This document shows positions 51,172-60,351 of a DNA stretch of 64,000 nt, piece after piece. Source of the DNA: Gammaproteobacteria bacterium (GTDB taxonomy: Bacteria; Pseudomonadota; Gammaproteobacteria; Burkholderiales; Nitrosomonadaceae); the NCBI GenBank assembly GCA_015709635.1, contig CP054180.1, forward strand, positions 1,550,001-1,614,000. The letters are read 5' to 3'. The translations under genes and the position numbers were made by a program. The notes below the pieces were generated by a model. That model had not been told where the DNA came from and made no database searches. It worked only from the letters and a program-made list of their open reading frames with translations. The number at the start of each line of letters is the position of its first letter. Positions within the stretch are counted from its first letter, which is position 1.

Positions 51172-51690
51172 TTAGCGGAAAATGCTGCGGTGCATGCCGG
51201 CTTTCAATGCTTGAATGGCTTCTTCGGTACTGCCGACGATTTGCTGATGGGGGCAAAAAATATTTTTGGCGAGTTCACGTTGCGCATAGAATTGCCGCAC
51301 TATATCAAGTTTTTGCCACTCCGATATGCGAGGCTGTACCCAGGTTTTATCGTCGCGCCCGAGCGCGTAGAGCTTTCTCTCGCTGGTGGCGCAACGGATA
51401 CCCTCATAGCTGACATTCATCGCACCCGATGATGATTTGACCACCAGCGTAAAGCGGATGACATCATCCTGACCGATTTTGATGGAGGTTGTATCAACCA
51501 GATATTGATTGCTGGTTACCGCACCGGCGTCAAATGCCAACAGATTCTTCACTTCCGGGTAAGCGGGAAGCTGCGTCATTTGCTCGATCCAAGGTTTGTC
51601 GCTTTCGAATTCATCCTTGAAGGGTGGATTCGCGCAAGCAGGCAAAAGCGCTGTGCAAATCAAAAGGATCAATAGGCGTCGCAGTGTCAT
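51172..51690 (-). CDS. CNP1-like family lipoprotein (172 aa)
   Basis: The signal sequence ends in a lipobox (LLILLICTALLPAC, lipidated Cys19). The body contains KDEFESDKPWIEQM, DTTSIKIGQDDVIRFTLVVKS, SGAMNVSYEGIRC and YALGRDDKTWVQPRISEW, which fit the CNP1-like domain family (PF08750) of betaproteobacteria; function unknown. Its start overlaps the end of the Fe-S/DUF3501 gene by 4 bp, so it belongs to that operon. Confidence 0.82.
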   Translation of the reverse strand: MTLRRLLILLICTALLPACANPPFKDEFESDKPWIEQMTQLPAYPEVKNLLAFDAGAVTSNQYLVDTTSIKIGQDDVIRFTLVVKSSSGAMNVSYEGIRCATSERKLYALGRDDKTWVQPRISEWQKLDIVRQFYAQRELAKNIFCPHQQIVGSTEEAIQALKAGMHRSIFR

Positions 51691-53678
51691 GCCGAGGTCA
51701 AATCGCTCATTAGCGAAGCGCGGACATCGCCAGCAATGGCGTCAACCAATGCGTGATAAGCCGGGTGATCGACTCCCATGCTGAGCATGTCACCTTGACG
51801 CAGCGCCTGAATCATTTCCGCTGTGAGTTCAAAACGCAGGAAATGCACCGATGATGTTTTTTCGCTGTTTTCCCGCTCCAGATCTTCATCGGCAATAGCA
51901 AAGACCGGTTCGTATCCGGCGATTCTGACCCAAATCTTGTCTTCGATGCCGATCAGTGCAGCTAATTTTTCCGCACGCACGGCGGGGTCGGAGTATTCAA
52001 TCATCATCGTGGCTTTCCAATTTTTCCCATTCGGAATCAAAGGGGTATACGTTTCAAGCTCATGCATGATTTCCTCTTCCTGGAAAATGCGTTCAACGCG
52101 TAGCATTTCCTGGATTTGATAGCGAACGGTCAAAGCATCCTCAAATATCAGCGTGATATTTTCTCCCAGCGAGACTTTGCGCGTTTTTTTATGCGCCATG
52201 ACCTGCGCACGGAAATCGTTGCGCACTTTGGCATAAGCTTCCAACGTCAATAAGCTTTCACGAGTGACTGCGGTTGTCATTTGTTTTTCACCTGCTGGAG
52301 TGGTTTGATCAATTGATTCACTGGAATCGGATTTTGATTCTTGTTTTGAGTCGGTGCCATAGGCCATGCGCAACAGCGTCAGTGGATGCAGTTTTTGCGC
52401 TTTGCTGGTGCCGATGCCTTGCTCGATATGACGCGCAGCGATCGCGCAATCCGAACTGATATAGTCCGGATCGGAAGCAGCCATTTGCTTGAAGACCGGG
52501 CGGCCGATTTTCATCGAGTCGGCGAAATGCTCGCTTTTCACTCCCCAGGTGCCGTCATGACCGGAGCAGCGCTCCACGGTGTTAATCGTGGTATCCGGTA
52601 TCAGTTGCAAGATGTCCCGGGTCTTCTTGCCGACGTTCTGCACACGCTGATGGCAGGGGATATGGTAAGCCACATTGCCTAGCGGTTGCTTGAAATCCGT
52701 TTTGAGCAAATTATCCTGATTTCTCAGCACCAGATATTCAAATGGGTCAAACATGGCGGCGGCAACGGCCTGAACCGCTGCATCATCCGGAAACATCAGC
52801 GGTAGCTCCTGTTTGTACATCAGTGTGCAGGAGGGAACCGCGGATAAAATGGCATACCCTTCTTGCGCCAGTTTCAGCAAGTGCGGGATATTTTCGTTTT
52901 TCAGTTTTTCCACCGCTTGCAAGTCACCCAATTCCAGTTTCGGCATGCCGCAGCAGGCTTCCTTTTCCACCAAGCGGGCGGGAATTTCGTTGTGTTCCAG
53001 AATCTTCAGCAAGTCATGGCCGATGCCGGGTTCGTTGTAATTGATATAGCAAGTTGCATAAATGGCTGCTTTGCCGGGCGTGCGCGCACCGTTTTTTACC
53101 GGAAAGGAATCATTGAGTTTGGCGTTTGGGCGGAATTTGTCTGCCGCATATTCCGGCAATTTACGTTCGGCATGAATTCCCAGCGCGCTATCCATGATCT
53201 TACGGACAGCCGGGGTATTGTTCATGGCATTGACGGTTTGAACCACCACGGGAATCGTCGCCAGTTTGCCCATCAAATCCGTGCTGGAGAGCAATTTGTC
53301 GCGGAAACCGGCGCCCTGGTTGTTATATTTGACCGCTTTGGCGCGCAGCATCAAATGCGGAAAGTCGATATTCCATTCGTGCGGCGGCACATAAGGACAT
53401 TTGGTCATGAAGCACATGTCGCACAAATAACAACGATCGACGACTTCCCAAAATTGTTGCTTATTGACGCCGTCCAATTCGCCGCTCGCGCTGTCATCGA
53501 TCAAATCGAACAAGCGCGGAAACGCTGTGCAAAGATTGACGCAGCGGCGGCAACCGTGGCAAATGTCGAAAACCCGCTCCATCTCCTGATTTAAACGGGT
53601 TGCATCATAAAAATCCGGATTTTTCCAGTCGATGGGATGACGTTTCGGTGCTTCAAGACTGCCTTCACGAGTAGCCAT
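51687..53678 (-). CDS. Fe-S oxidoreductase (GlpC/HdrD-like) fused to DUF3501 (663 aa)
   Basis: Residues 1-440 are a (Fe-S)-binding protein: two ferredoxin-type clusters, CHGCRRCVNLC (about 40-50) and CYLCDMCFMTKCP (about 83-95), then two CCG-type motifs, KEACCGMP and IPCHQRVQNVG...ERCSGHDG. After a polar linker (SKQESKSDSSESIDQTTPAG), residue 467 starts a complete DUF3501 domain (MTTAVTRESLLTLEAYAKVR to the end). In many proteobacteria rubrerythrin, this Fe-S protein and DUF3501 are three separate genes; here the latter two are one frame. Met467 has a weak ribosome-binding site (AGGTG), so a separate DUF3501 product is possible. Probably works with the upstream rubrerythrin in oxidative-stress redox chemistry. 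Confidence 0.88.
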   Translation of the reverse strand: MATREGSLEAPKRHPIDWKNPDFYDATRLNQEMERVFDICHGCRRCVNLCTAFPRLFDLIDDSASGELDGVNKQQFWEVVDRCYLCDMCFMTKCPYVPPHEWNIDFPHLMLRAKAVKYNNQGAGFRDKLLSSTDLMGKLATIPVVVQTVNAMNNTPAVRKIMDSALGIHAERKLPEYAADKFRPNAKLNDSFPVKNGARTPGKAAIYATCYINYNEPGIGHDLLKILEHNEIPARLVEKEACCGMPKLELGDLQAVEKLKNENIPHLLKLAQEGYAILSAVPSCTLMYKQELPLMFPDDAAVQAVAAAMFDPFEYLVLRNQDNLLKTDFKQPLGNVAYHIPCHQRVQNVGKKTRDILQLIPDTTINTVERCSGHDGTWGVKSEHFADSMKIGRPVFKQMAASDPDYISSDCAIAARHIEQGIGTSKAQKLHPLTLLRMAYGTDSKQESKSDSSESIDQTTPAGEKQMTTAVTRESLLTLEAYAKVRNDFRAQVMAHKKTRKVSLGENITLIFEDALTVRYQIQEMLRVERIFQEEEIMHELETYTPLIPNGKNWKATMMIEYSDPAVRAEKLAALIGIEDKIWVRIAGYEPVFAIADEDLERENSEKTSSVHFLRFELTAEMIQALRQGDMLSMGVDHPAYHALVDAIAGDVRASLMSDLTSA

Positions 53679-53790
53679 GGCGGAATATCTGTGTAGTGAT
53701 TTTTGGATGAGTTACTGCGGGATTTAACCTAACCGGCCAATAAACCCCGCAGCGACTTTGGAATCAGCGCAATAATCGCGCTGCGATGAA

Positions 53791-54210
53791 TTAATCGGCC
53801 AAGCTGTCCAGCGCACGTTGGAAACGATTGGCGTGCGAGCGTTCCGCTTTGGCCAGTGTTTCGAACCAATCGGCGATTTCGTCGAAACCTTCGTCGCGCG
53901 CCGTTTTTGCCATGCCTGGGTACATGTCGGTGTATTCATGTGTTTCGCCCGCGATGGCGGTTTTCAGGTTATCGCGGGAAGAACCGAACGGCATGCCGGT
54001 GGCGGGGTCGCCACAGTTTTCCAGATGCTCCAGGTGACCGTGCGCATGACCGGTTTCACCTTCCGCGGTAGAACGGAAAACCGCAGCTACATCGTTTTGG
54101 CCTTCCACATCGGCTTTTGCTGCAAAGTACAAATAACGGCGATTGGCTTGCGATTCACCGGCAAAAGCGGCTTTCAGATTTCCTTCGGTTTTTGATCCTT
54201 TGAGTTCCAT
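53791..54210 (-). CDS. Rubrerythrin, diiron domain only (139 aa)
   Basis: Ferritin-like diiron protein with the four-helix ligands visible in AFAGESQANRRY, TAEGETGHAHGHLEHLEN, AIAGETHEYTDMYPGMAKTA and LAKAERSHANRF. There is no C-terminal rubredoxin domain, so an external electron donor is needed, perhaps the neighbouring Fe-S protein. Reduces hydrogen peroxide. The start at 54210 follows AAGGAGAGCACA; an upstream in-frame extension is not supported. Confidence 0.92.
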   Translation of the reverse strand: MELKGSKTEGNLKAAFAGESQANRRYLYFAAKADVEGQNDVAAVFRSTAEGETGHAHGHLEHLENCGDPATGMPFGSSRDNLKTAIAGETHEYTDMYPGMAKTARDEGFDEIADWFETLAKAERSHANRFQRALDSLAD

Positions 54211-54605
54211 TGTGCTCTCCTTTTTGAAATTGAGGGTTTTTTTATTGTTATTGTCACTGTAGATGAAAAAAATGTATTTCGTATCGCACAAAATTGAGAC
54301 CAACTGAGAAGCGGAGGCGGGAAGGATGGTTGTGCATCTTGCCAACGTTTCCTTTAGCTCAATCAGCGCATGGCGAGTGCGTAAAAATACAAAATCCAAT
54401 CTGTGCGTGGAGACTATCGAAGGGCTTATGGATTGTCAACTATCTGCTGGGAGGAAGAGTGGAAATCGGTAAATTTTCTGAGTATGCGAAAAAGATTTGC
54501 GGCATGAATTCTTGTAGAATGCGTGCCTCGGTAACAAAGATTATGGATCACTAATTCCAGTAGCCAATATTTTAGCTAAACCGCTGCATCGGTTCGCGTA
54601 TTGTT
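54211..54605. other. Divergent non-coding gap between rubrerythrin and MFS genes
   Basis: 395 bp. The rubrerythrin side is AT-rich with T7 and A7 runs near 54239-54275. A short open frame (54294-54554) has no recognisable domain, no ribosome-binding site and unusual codon use, so I do not call it a gene. No RNA or repeat recognised. Confidence 0.5.
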
Positions 54606-55751
54606 ATGCCGTCACTCCCTTATTGGCGTCTTTCCGGTTTTTATTTCTTTTATTTTGCTTTCATCGGTGCTTTTTCACCGTATTGGAGCTTGTACTTGCA
54701 AGCGCTGTCGTTTAATGCGCTGCAAATCGGCATATTGATGTCACTGCTGCTGGTCGCGCGGATTTTCTCACCGGCCGTCTGGGGTTGGCTGGCGGATCAT
54801 ACCGGTAAGCGCGTCCGTGTGGTTCAAGTGGCTGCGGTGAGTGGTTTGTTGAGTTTCTGCGGTTTCTTCGCCGGTGAATCGTTCGCTTGGATATTTCTTG
54901 TCATGCTGTTGATGAGTTTCTTTTGGAGCGCTTCGCTGCCACTGATGGAAGCGATCACGCTATCGCATTTGGGAAGCTATACCGACAAGTACGGCCGGAT
55001 CCGTTCCTGGGGATCGGTCGGCTTTGTTTTGGCGGTGATCGGCATCGGTTATTTGTTGGAAAAAGTGGAAATTATCTGGTTATTGTGGGTTGTGCTGGGA
55101 TTAAAACTGGGTATTGTGTTTTTTTCTTATCAAATTCCTGAAAAAGAAATCATGCGTCACACCACCGGACTGCATTCGGTGTTCGAGATTTGCCGGAGAC
55201 CGGAAGTCATGGCGTTTTTACTTTCCAGTTTGCTGATGCTGTTCGCACATGGCGCTTACTATACGTTTTTTTCCATCTATCTGGTGGAGCATGGATATAC
55301 CAAAGGATTCGTCGGCTGGTTGTGGGCAACCGGTGTGATTTGCGAAATCGGTATTTTTTTCATCATGCCGTGGCTGCTGCGGCATTTCCGTTTAAAACAT
55401 GTGCTGATTTTTAGCTTTGCTTGCGCCATTCTCCGCTTTGTGCTGATCGGACAATGTGTCGAATGGCCGGTTATTATCGTTTTTGCGCAAATTCTGCATG
55501 CAGCAACTTATGGTGCGCACCATATTGCTGCCATGGTGGTCATCCATCAGTTTTTTCAAGGACGGCATCAAGCAAAAGGGCAGGCGATATACACCAGTAC
55601 CGCGTATGGCATAGGCGGTGCATTGGGCGCGGTATTCAGCGGATATACCTGGGATTGGCTGGGTGCGGAGATTACTTTCTTTTTCAGCGCTGCCGCGGCA
55701 TTCGCAGGCTTGGTTTTAATCGCATGGAAAATGAAATCTTTTAATCATTAG
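54606..55751 (+). CDS. MFS transporter of the MFS_1-like/HcaT group (381 aa)
   Basis: Twelve predicted membrane segments. The first half reads YWRLSGFYFFYFAFIGAF, SPYWSLYLQAL and GILMSLLLVARIFSPAVWGW, with the loop motif LADHTGKRVRVV. The C-terminal half includes GQAIYTSTAYGIGGALGAVF. The layout resembles HcaT/YcaD-like permeases (PF12832). The substrate cannot be assigned. It stands alone on the plus strand upstream of the leu genes. Confidence 0.87.
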   Translation: MPSLPYWRLSGFYFFYFAFIGAFSPYWSLYLQALSFNALQIGILMSLLLVARIFSPAVWGWLADHTGKRVRVVQVAAVSGLLSFCGFFAGESFAWIFLVMLLMSFFWSASLPLMEAITLSHLGSYTDKYGRIRSWGSVGFVLAVIGIGYLLEKVEIIWLLWVVLGLKLGIVFFSYQIPEKEIMRHTTGLHSVFEICRRPEVMAFLLSSLLMLFAHGAYYTFFSIYLVEHGYTKGFVGWLWATGVICEIGIFFIMPWLLRHFRLKHVLIFSFACAILRFVLIGQCVEWPVIIVFAQILHAATYGAHHIAAMVVIHQFFQGRHQAKGQAIYTSTAYGIGGALGAVFSGYTWDWLGAEITFFFSAAAAFAGLVLIAWKMKSFNH

Positions 55752-55771
55752 TGCGATAAAGCGTGCTTGGT

Positions 55772-55801
55772 TTGTTGAATTTGTAAACTTTATGGGATAA
55801 T
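55772..55801 (+). promoter_or_regulatory. Possible sigma-70 promoter of leuC
   Basis: TTGTTG (55772-55777) and GATAAT (55796-55801) are separated by 18 bp and lie about 33 bp before the leuC ATG. No leader peptide or T-box is seen. Confidence 0.4.
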
Positions 55802-55833
55802 CGCGCGTTAACCGAATTTTTAAATTTCACCTG

Positions 55834-57246
55834 ATGCAAACGCTATACGACAAACTTTGGAGTCAACATGTGGTGCATACTGAATCCGGTGATCCGGGCA
55901 GTATGGCGCTGATCTATATTGATCGCCATTTGGTACACGAAGTCACCAGTCCGCAAGCGTTCGAGAGTCTGAAACTGGCGGGAAGAAAGCCTTGGCGCCT
56001 GAATTCCATTCTCGCCGTGGCGGATCACAATGTGCCGACCACGGATCGCGAACATGGCATTCACGATCCCATCTCGCGCTTGCAAGTGGATACGCTGGAT
56101 CAAAATTGTGACGAGCTGGGAATTATTGAGTTCAAAATGAATGATTTGCGGCAAGGGATCGTGCATGTCATCGGTCCGGAACAAGGCGCTACCTTGCCGG
56201 GTATGACGGTCGTGTGCGGTGATTCTCATACCAGTACGCATGGCGCATTTGGTTGCTTGGCGTTCGGTATCGGCACATCGGAAGTCGAGCATGTACTGGC
56301 GACGCAGTGTCTGTTGATGAAAAAATCCAAAACCATGCGTATCGCTGTGGACGGTCAATTGGGATTTGGTGTTACTGCCAAAGACATTGCGCTGGCGATC
56401 ATCGGTGAAATCGGTACGGCGGGCGGCACGGGTTATGCCATCGAATTCACCGGCAGCGCTATACGCGCATTGTCGATGGAAGGGCGCATGACGCTGTGCA
56501 ATATGGCGATTGAAGCAGGTGCACGTGCTGGCATGGTTGCCGTCGACGATATCACGATTAACTATCTTAAAGGACGCCCTTTCGCACCGCAGGGGGAGTT
56601 GTGGGAGCGCGCAGTGACTTACTGGGGCACGCTTCACAGCGATGATGGCGCAGTTTTTGATCGCACAGTGACTTTGCAAGCGGCGCAAATCAAACCGCAA
56701 GTGACGTGGGGTACTTCGCCTGAAATGGTGACAACGATTGACGGTACCGTACCCGACCCTGCGCTTGTCAACGATGAAATCAAACGCCACGATATGCAAC
56801 AGGCGTTGAATTATATGGGATTGCGCGCCAATACGCCGATTACGCAAATTTCGCTGGATAAAATTTTTATTGGCTCCTGCACAAACTCGCGCATTGAGGA
56901 TTTGCGCGCGGCGGCGCAAGTCATTAAGGGAAAACATATTGCTGCCAATATTAAGCTAGCTCTGGTGGTTCCGGGCTCCGGATTGGTCAAGAAGCAGGCT
57001 GAAGAAGAGGGATTAGATAAAGTTTTTACCGCGGCTGGATTTGAATGGCGCGAACCCGGTTGCTCCATGTGCCTGGCGATGAACGATGATCGCTTGACTG
57101 CGGGTGAGCGCTGCGCTTCGACGTCGAATCGAAATTTTGAAGGTCGACAAGGCCCTGGCGGTAGAACACATTTGGTCAGTCCGGTAATGGCTGCTGCGGC
57201 TGCAGTTGCCGGGCATTTTGTCGATGTGCGCGAATTCGGTCGCTAG
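55834..57246 (+). CDS. leuC: 3-isopropylmalate dehydratase large subunit
   Basis: Aconitase-family enzyme that, with LeuD, isomerises 2- to 3-isopropylmalate in leucine synthesis. The 4Fe-4S ligands are visible in GSCTNSRIEDLR and GCSMCLAMNDD; CGDSHTSTHGAFG and SNRNFEGRQGPGGRTHLVSP are family landmarks. 470 residues, normal length. The antisense frame of 364 codons here is a shadow. Confidence 0.96.
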   Translation: MQTLYDKLWSQHVVHTESGDPGSMALIYIDRHLVHEVTSPQAFESLKLAGRKPWRLNSILAVADHNVPTTDREHGIHDPISRLQVDTLDQNCDELGIIEFKMNDLRQGIVHVIGPEQGATLPGMTVVCGDSHTSTHGAFGCLAFGIGTSEVEHVLATQCLLMKKSKTMRIAVDGQLGFGVTAKDIALAIIGEIGTAGGTGYAIEFTGSAIRALSMEGRMTLCNMAIEAGARAGMVAVDDITINYLKGRPFAPQGELWERAVTYWGTLHSDDGAVFDRTVTLQAAQIKPQVTWGTSPEMVTTIDGTVPDPALVNDEIKRHDMQQALNYMGLRANTPITQISLDKIFIGSCTNSRIEDLRAAAQVIKGKHIAANIKLALVVPGSGLVKKQAEEEGLDKVFTAAGFEWREPGCSMCLAMNDDRLTAGERCASTSNRNFEGRQGPGGRTHLVSPVMAAAAAVAGHFVDVREFGR

Positions 57247-57280
57247 ATCACGCTGTGTAAGCAATTGCACAAATAAATAA

Positions 57281-57919
57281 ATGGAAAAATTTCATACTCT
57301 TACCGGTTTGGTGGCGCCACTGGATCGTGCCAATGTCGATACCGATGCCATCATTCCGAAGCAATTTCTCAAATCAATCAAGCGTTCCGGTTTTGGCCAG
57401 AATCTATTCGATGAATGGCGTTATCTCGATCACGGAGAACCAGGGATGGATCCGGCGCAACGCCAACCGAACCCGGAGTTTATATTGAATCAACCGCGCT
57501 ACCTGGGTGCGCAAATATTGCTGGCACGCGCCAATTTCGGTTGCGGATCGAGCCGTGAACACGCGCCGTGGTCGCTGCAGGATTACGGTTTCCGCGTCAT
57601 CATCGCTCCCAGTTTTGCCGATATTTTTTTCAATAACTGCTTCAAAATCGGTTTGCTGCCGGTTGTTCTGGATGAGGCGGTACTGGATCGCTTATTTGAA
57701 GAAGTCAAAACAACGGAAGGATACCGCTTGACGGTGGATCTTCAGAAACAAACCGTGACGACACCGCAAAATAAAGTGTATGCATTTGAAGTGGATACTT
57801 TCCGCAAACATTGCCTGCTCAATGGTTTGGATGAAATCGGCCTGACTTTGCAGCACGCGGAAAAGATTAAACAATTTGAACAGAAACGGCACAGTGAACA
57901 GCCTTGGCTATTCATGTGA
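57281..57919 (+). CDS. leuD: 3-isopropylmalate dehydratase small subunit
   Basis: Swivel-domain subunit of isopropylmalate isomerase (212 aa). Landmarks are VDTDAIIPKQFLKSIKRSG and FGCGSSREHAPWSLQDYG, with the substrate-binding loop. It lies 34 bp after leuC and 22 bp before leuB, forming one operon. Confidence 0.96.
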   Translation: MEKFHTLTGLVAPLDRANVDTDAIIPKQFLKSIKRSGFGQNLFDEWRYLDHGEPGMDPAQRQPNPEFILNQPRYLGAQILLARANFGCGSSREHAPWSLQDYGFRVIIAPSFADIFFNNCFKIGLLPVVLDEAVLDRLFEEVKTTEGYRLTVDLQKQTVTTPQNKVYAFEVDTFRKHCLLNGLDEIGLTLQHAEKIKQFEQKRHSEQPWLFM

Positions 57920-57941
57920 AATTAGCGTTAAAAATTAACAT

Positions 57942-59006
57942 ATGATGAAAATTGCTGTTTTATCCGGTGATGGGATCGGACCTGAAATCGTTGCACAAGC
58001 TGTGCGCGTATTGGATGTATTAAAAAAAGACGGCTTAGCGATTGAGCTGGAGTATGGCTTGATTGGCGGCTGTGCTGTGGATGCTACGGGAGAACCGTAT
58101 CCGGAAGCGACGCACCGGTTGGCGAGTCAAGCGGATGCGGTGTTACTCGGTGCTGTCGGTGGTCCGCGCTACGATACTTTGCCGCGTCAGCAACGCCCGG
58201 AACGCGGCTTGCTTGCCATACGTAAAGAACTGGGTTTGTTTGCAAATCTGCGTCCAGCGCTACTCTATCCGGAACTGGCCAATGCCTCCAGTTTGAAATA
58301 CGAAGTGGTTGCGGGGCTCGATATCATGATTGTGCGTGAATTGACCGGTGATATTTATTTCGGCGAGCCGCGCGGGATTGAAACACGCGATGGGCAGCGT
58401 GTCGGTTACAACACGATGATTTACAGTGAATCAGAAATACGGCGCATTGCCCATGTTGCTTTCCAAGCGGCGGCTAAACGGCAAGGCAAGTTGTGCTCCG
58501 TGGATAAAATGAACGTGCTGGAATGCACGCAATTATGGCGCGATGTTGTGATTGAAGTTGCGTATGAATATCCGCAAGTGACGCTGTCGCATATGCTGGT
58601 TGATAACGCCGCGATGCAATTGGTGCGCAATCCGAAACAATTTGATGTCATCGTTACCGGAAACATGTTTGGCGATATTTTGTCTGATGAGGCTTCAATG
58701 TTGACAGGATCGATCGGAATGCTGCCTTCGGCTTCTTTGGATGAAAATAATAAAGGTTTATATGAACCTATTCATGGCTCGGCGCCGGATATTGCCGGCA
58801 AGGATCTGGCTAATCCATTGGCGACGATATTGTCGGCTGCCATGATGCTGCGTTATACCTTTAATCAGGAAGCAGCGGCGCAGCGCATAGAAAATGCCGT
58901 CAAAAAAGTTCTGGCGATGGGTTTCCGCACAAAAGATATCGATGAACCTGGAATGAAATCGGTTGGCACAAAAGCAATGGGCGATGCAGTGTTGTCGGCG
59001 ATGTAA
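57942..59006 (+). CDS. leuB: 3-isopropylmalate dehydrogenase
   Basis: NAD-dependent oxidative decarboxylase of leucine synthesis (354 aa). Signature GNMFGDILSDEASMLTGSIG; substrate residues in RELTGDIYFGEPRG and VDKMNVLECTQLWR; GDGIGPEI at the N-terminus. Two adjacent ATG codons (57942, 57945) both fit. Third gene of the leu cluster. Confidence 0.96.
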   Translation: MMKIAVLSGDGIGPEIVAQAVRVLDVLKKDGLAIELEYGLIGGCAVDATGEPYPEATHRLASQADAVLLGAVGGPRYDTLPRQQRPERGLLAIRKELGLFANLRPALLYPELANASSLKYEVVAGLDIMIVRELTGDIYFGEPRGIETRDGQRVGYNTMIYSESEIRRIAHVAFQAAAKRQGKLCSVDKMNVLECTQLWRDVVIEVAYEYPQVTLSHMLVDNAAMQLVRNPKQFDVIVTGNMFGDILSDEASMLTGSIGMLPSASLDENNKGLYEPIHGSAPDIAGKDLANPLATILSAAMMLRYTFNQEAAAQRIENAVKKVLAMGFRTKDIDEPGMKSVGTKAMGDAVLSAM

Positions 59007-59081
59007 AGAGGTTTCCACGGATCATCGATTGAGGTGTTTTTTTGATTAATCAGTTGTCAATTTTAAGGTAAGAGATAAGCA

Positions 59082-60194
59082 ATGAAACAAGTGGGTTTTG
59101 TTGGTTGGCGTGGTATGGTCGGTTCCGTATTAATGCAAAGAATGCGGGAAGAAGATGATTTTTCTCTGATTGATCCTGTATTTTTTACAACCTCGCAAAG
59201 AGGTGGCGCAGGTCCTGAAATTGGCAAGGAAACTTCTCCGCTGAAAGATGCTTTTGATATTGATCAGCTCAGTGCAATGGATGTTATTATTTCCTGCCAA
59301 GGCGGTGATTACACCAATCAAGTTTTTAAACAATTGCGTCAGTCCGGCTGGCAAGGTTATTGGATCGATGCGGCATCCGCATTGCGCATGGAAAAGGACG
59401 CCGTGATCATATTGGATCCGGTCAATATGCCGGTAATCGAACAAGCGTTGCATGACGGGGTAAAAAATTATATCGGCGGTAACTGCACGGTCAGCTTGAT
59501 GTTAATGGCAGTCGGCGGGCTTTTTGAGAAAGGCATGGTGGAATGGATGAGCGCCATGACGTATCAAGCAGCATCCGGCGCCGGCGCCAAAAATATGCGT
59601 GAGTTACTGCAGCAAATGGGCGAAGCGCATCGCGTAGCGAAAGATTTACTCGATAATCCCGCATCCAGCATTCTGGAAATCGACCGTGAAGTTGCCGGCA
59701 CATTGCGCGATAAAAAATTCCCAACGGAGAATTTCGGCGTGCCGCTCGCGGGAAGCTTGATTCCTTGGATCGATAAAGAAGTTGCCAATGGACAAAGCCG
59801 CGAAGAATGGAAGGGACAGGCAGAGACCAACAAAATTCTCGGTAGAGGTGATCAGCAAATTCCCGTGGATGGAATTTGTGTGCGTGTCGGCGCGATGCGT
59901 TGCCACAGCCAGGCCCTTACCATCAAGCTAAAACAAGATGTGCCTTTGGACGAAATCGAGGACATTATCGCGAGTTCGAATGACTGGGTGCAGATTGTTC
60001 CTAATGAAAGAGAAGCAACAACTTCAAAATTGACCCCGACAGCCGTCACCGGCTCGTTATCGATACCGGTAGGCCGGTTGCGAAAGCTGGCGATGGGTAA
60101 CGAATATTTGTCCGTTTTTACCGTCGGCGACCAATTATTGTGGGGCGCAGCGGAACCACTACGCAGAATGTTGCGCATCCTCATTCAGCATTGA
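59082..60194 (+). CDS. asd: Aspartate-semialdehyde dehydrogenase
   Basis: NADPH-dependent enzyme leading from aspartyl phosphate to lysine, threonine, methionine and diaminopimelate (370 aa). NADP site VGFVGWRGMVGSVLMQRM; catalytic cysteine in GGNCTVSLMLMA; catalytic histidine in VGAMRCHSQALTIKL. This is the gram-negative asd1 type. A GGTAAGAGATAAGC leader with a weak ribosome-binding site precedes ATG. Confidence 0.96.
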   Translation: MKQVGFVGWRGMVGSVLMQRMREEDDFSLIDPVFFTTSQRGGAGPEIGKETSPLKDAFDIDQLSAMDVIISCQGGDYTNQVFKQLRQSGWQGYWIDAASALRMEKDAVIILDPVNMPVIEQALHDGVKNYIGGNCTVSLMLMAVGGLFEKGMVEWMSAMTYQAASGAGAKNMRELLQQMGEAHRVAKDLLDNPASSILEIDREVAGTLRDKKFPTENFGVPLAGSLIPWIDKEVANGQSREEWKGQAETNKILGRGDQQIPVDGICVRVGAMRCHSQALTIKLKQDVPLDEIEDIIASSNDWVQIVPNEREATTSKLTPTAVTGSLSIPVGRLRKLAMGNEYLSVFTVGDQLLWGAAEPLRRMLRILIQH

Positions 60195-60351
60195 AATTCT
60201 CATTTCTTGATACTTTAGTTACATTCTCATAATTATAGGTTTGTTTTATATGAATTAGCCCGTAATTTAAGGCATAATCCCAGCTTACGTGATTGCGTCA
60301 CAGTGTTAGCCTTTCGAAATCTTTTTTCAAAAAAACTGAGAGGGTACTTCG

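Noticed and set aside
54294..54554. 86-codon frame upstream of the MFS gene
   Set aside because: No ribosome-binding site, no domain, and atypical composition; left as non-coding.
55843..56937. 364-codon minus-strand frame opposite leuC
   Set aside because: leuC is unmistakable on the other strand; the antisense product has no domain and shadow-like composition.
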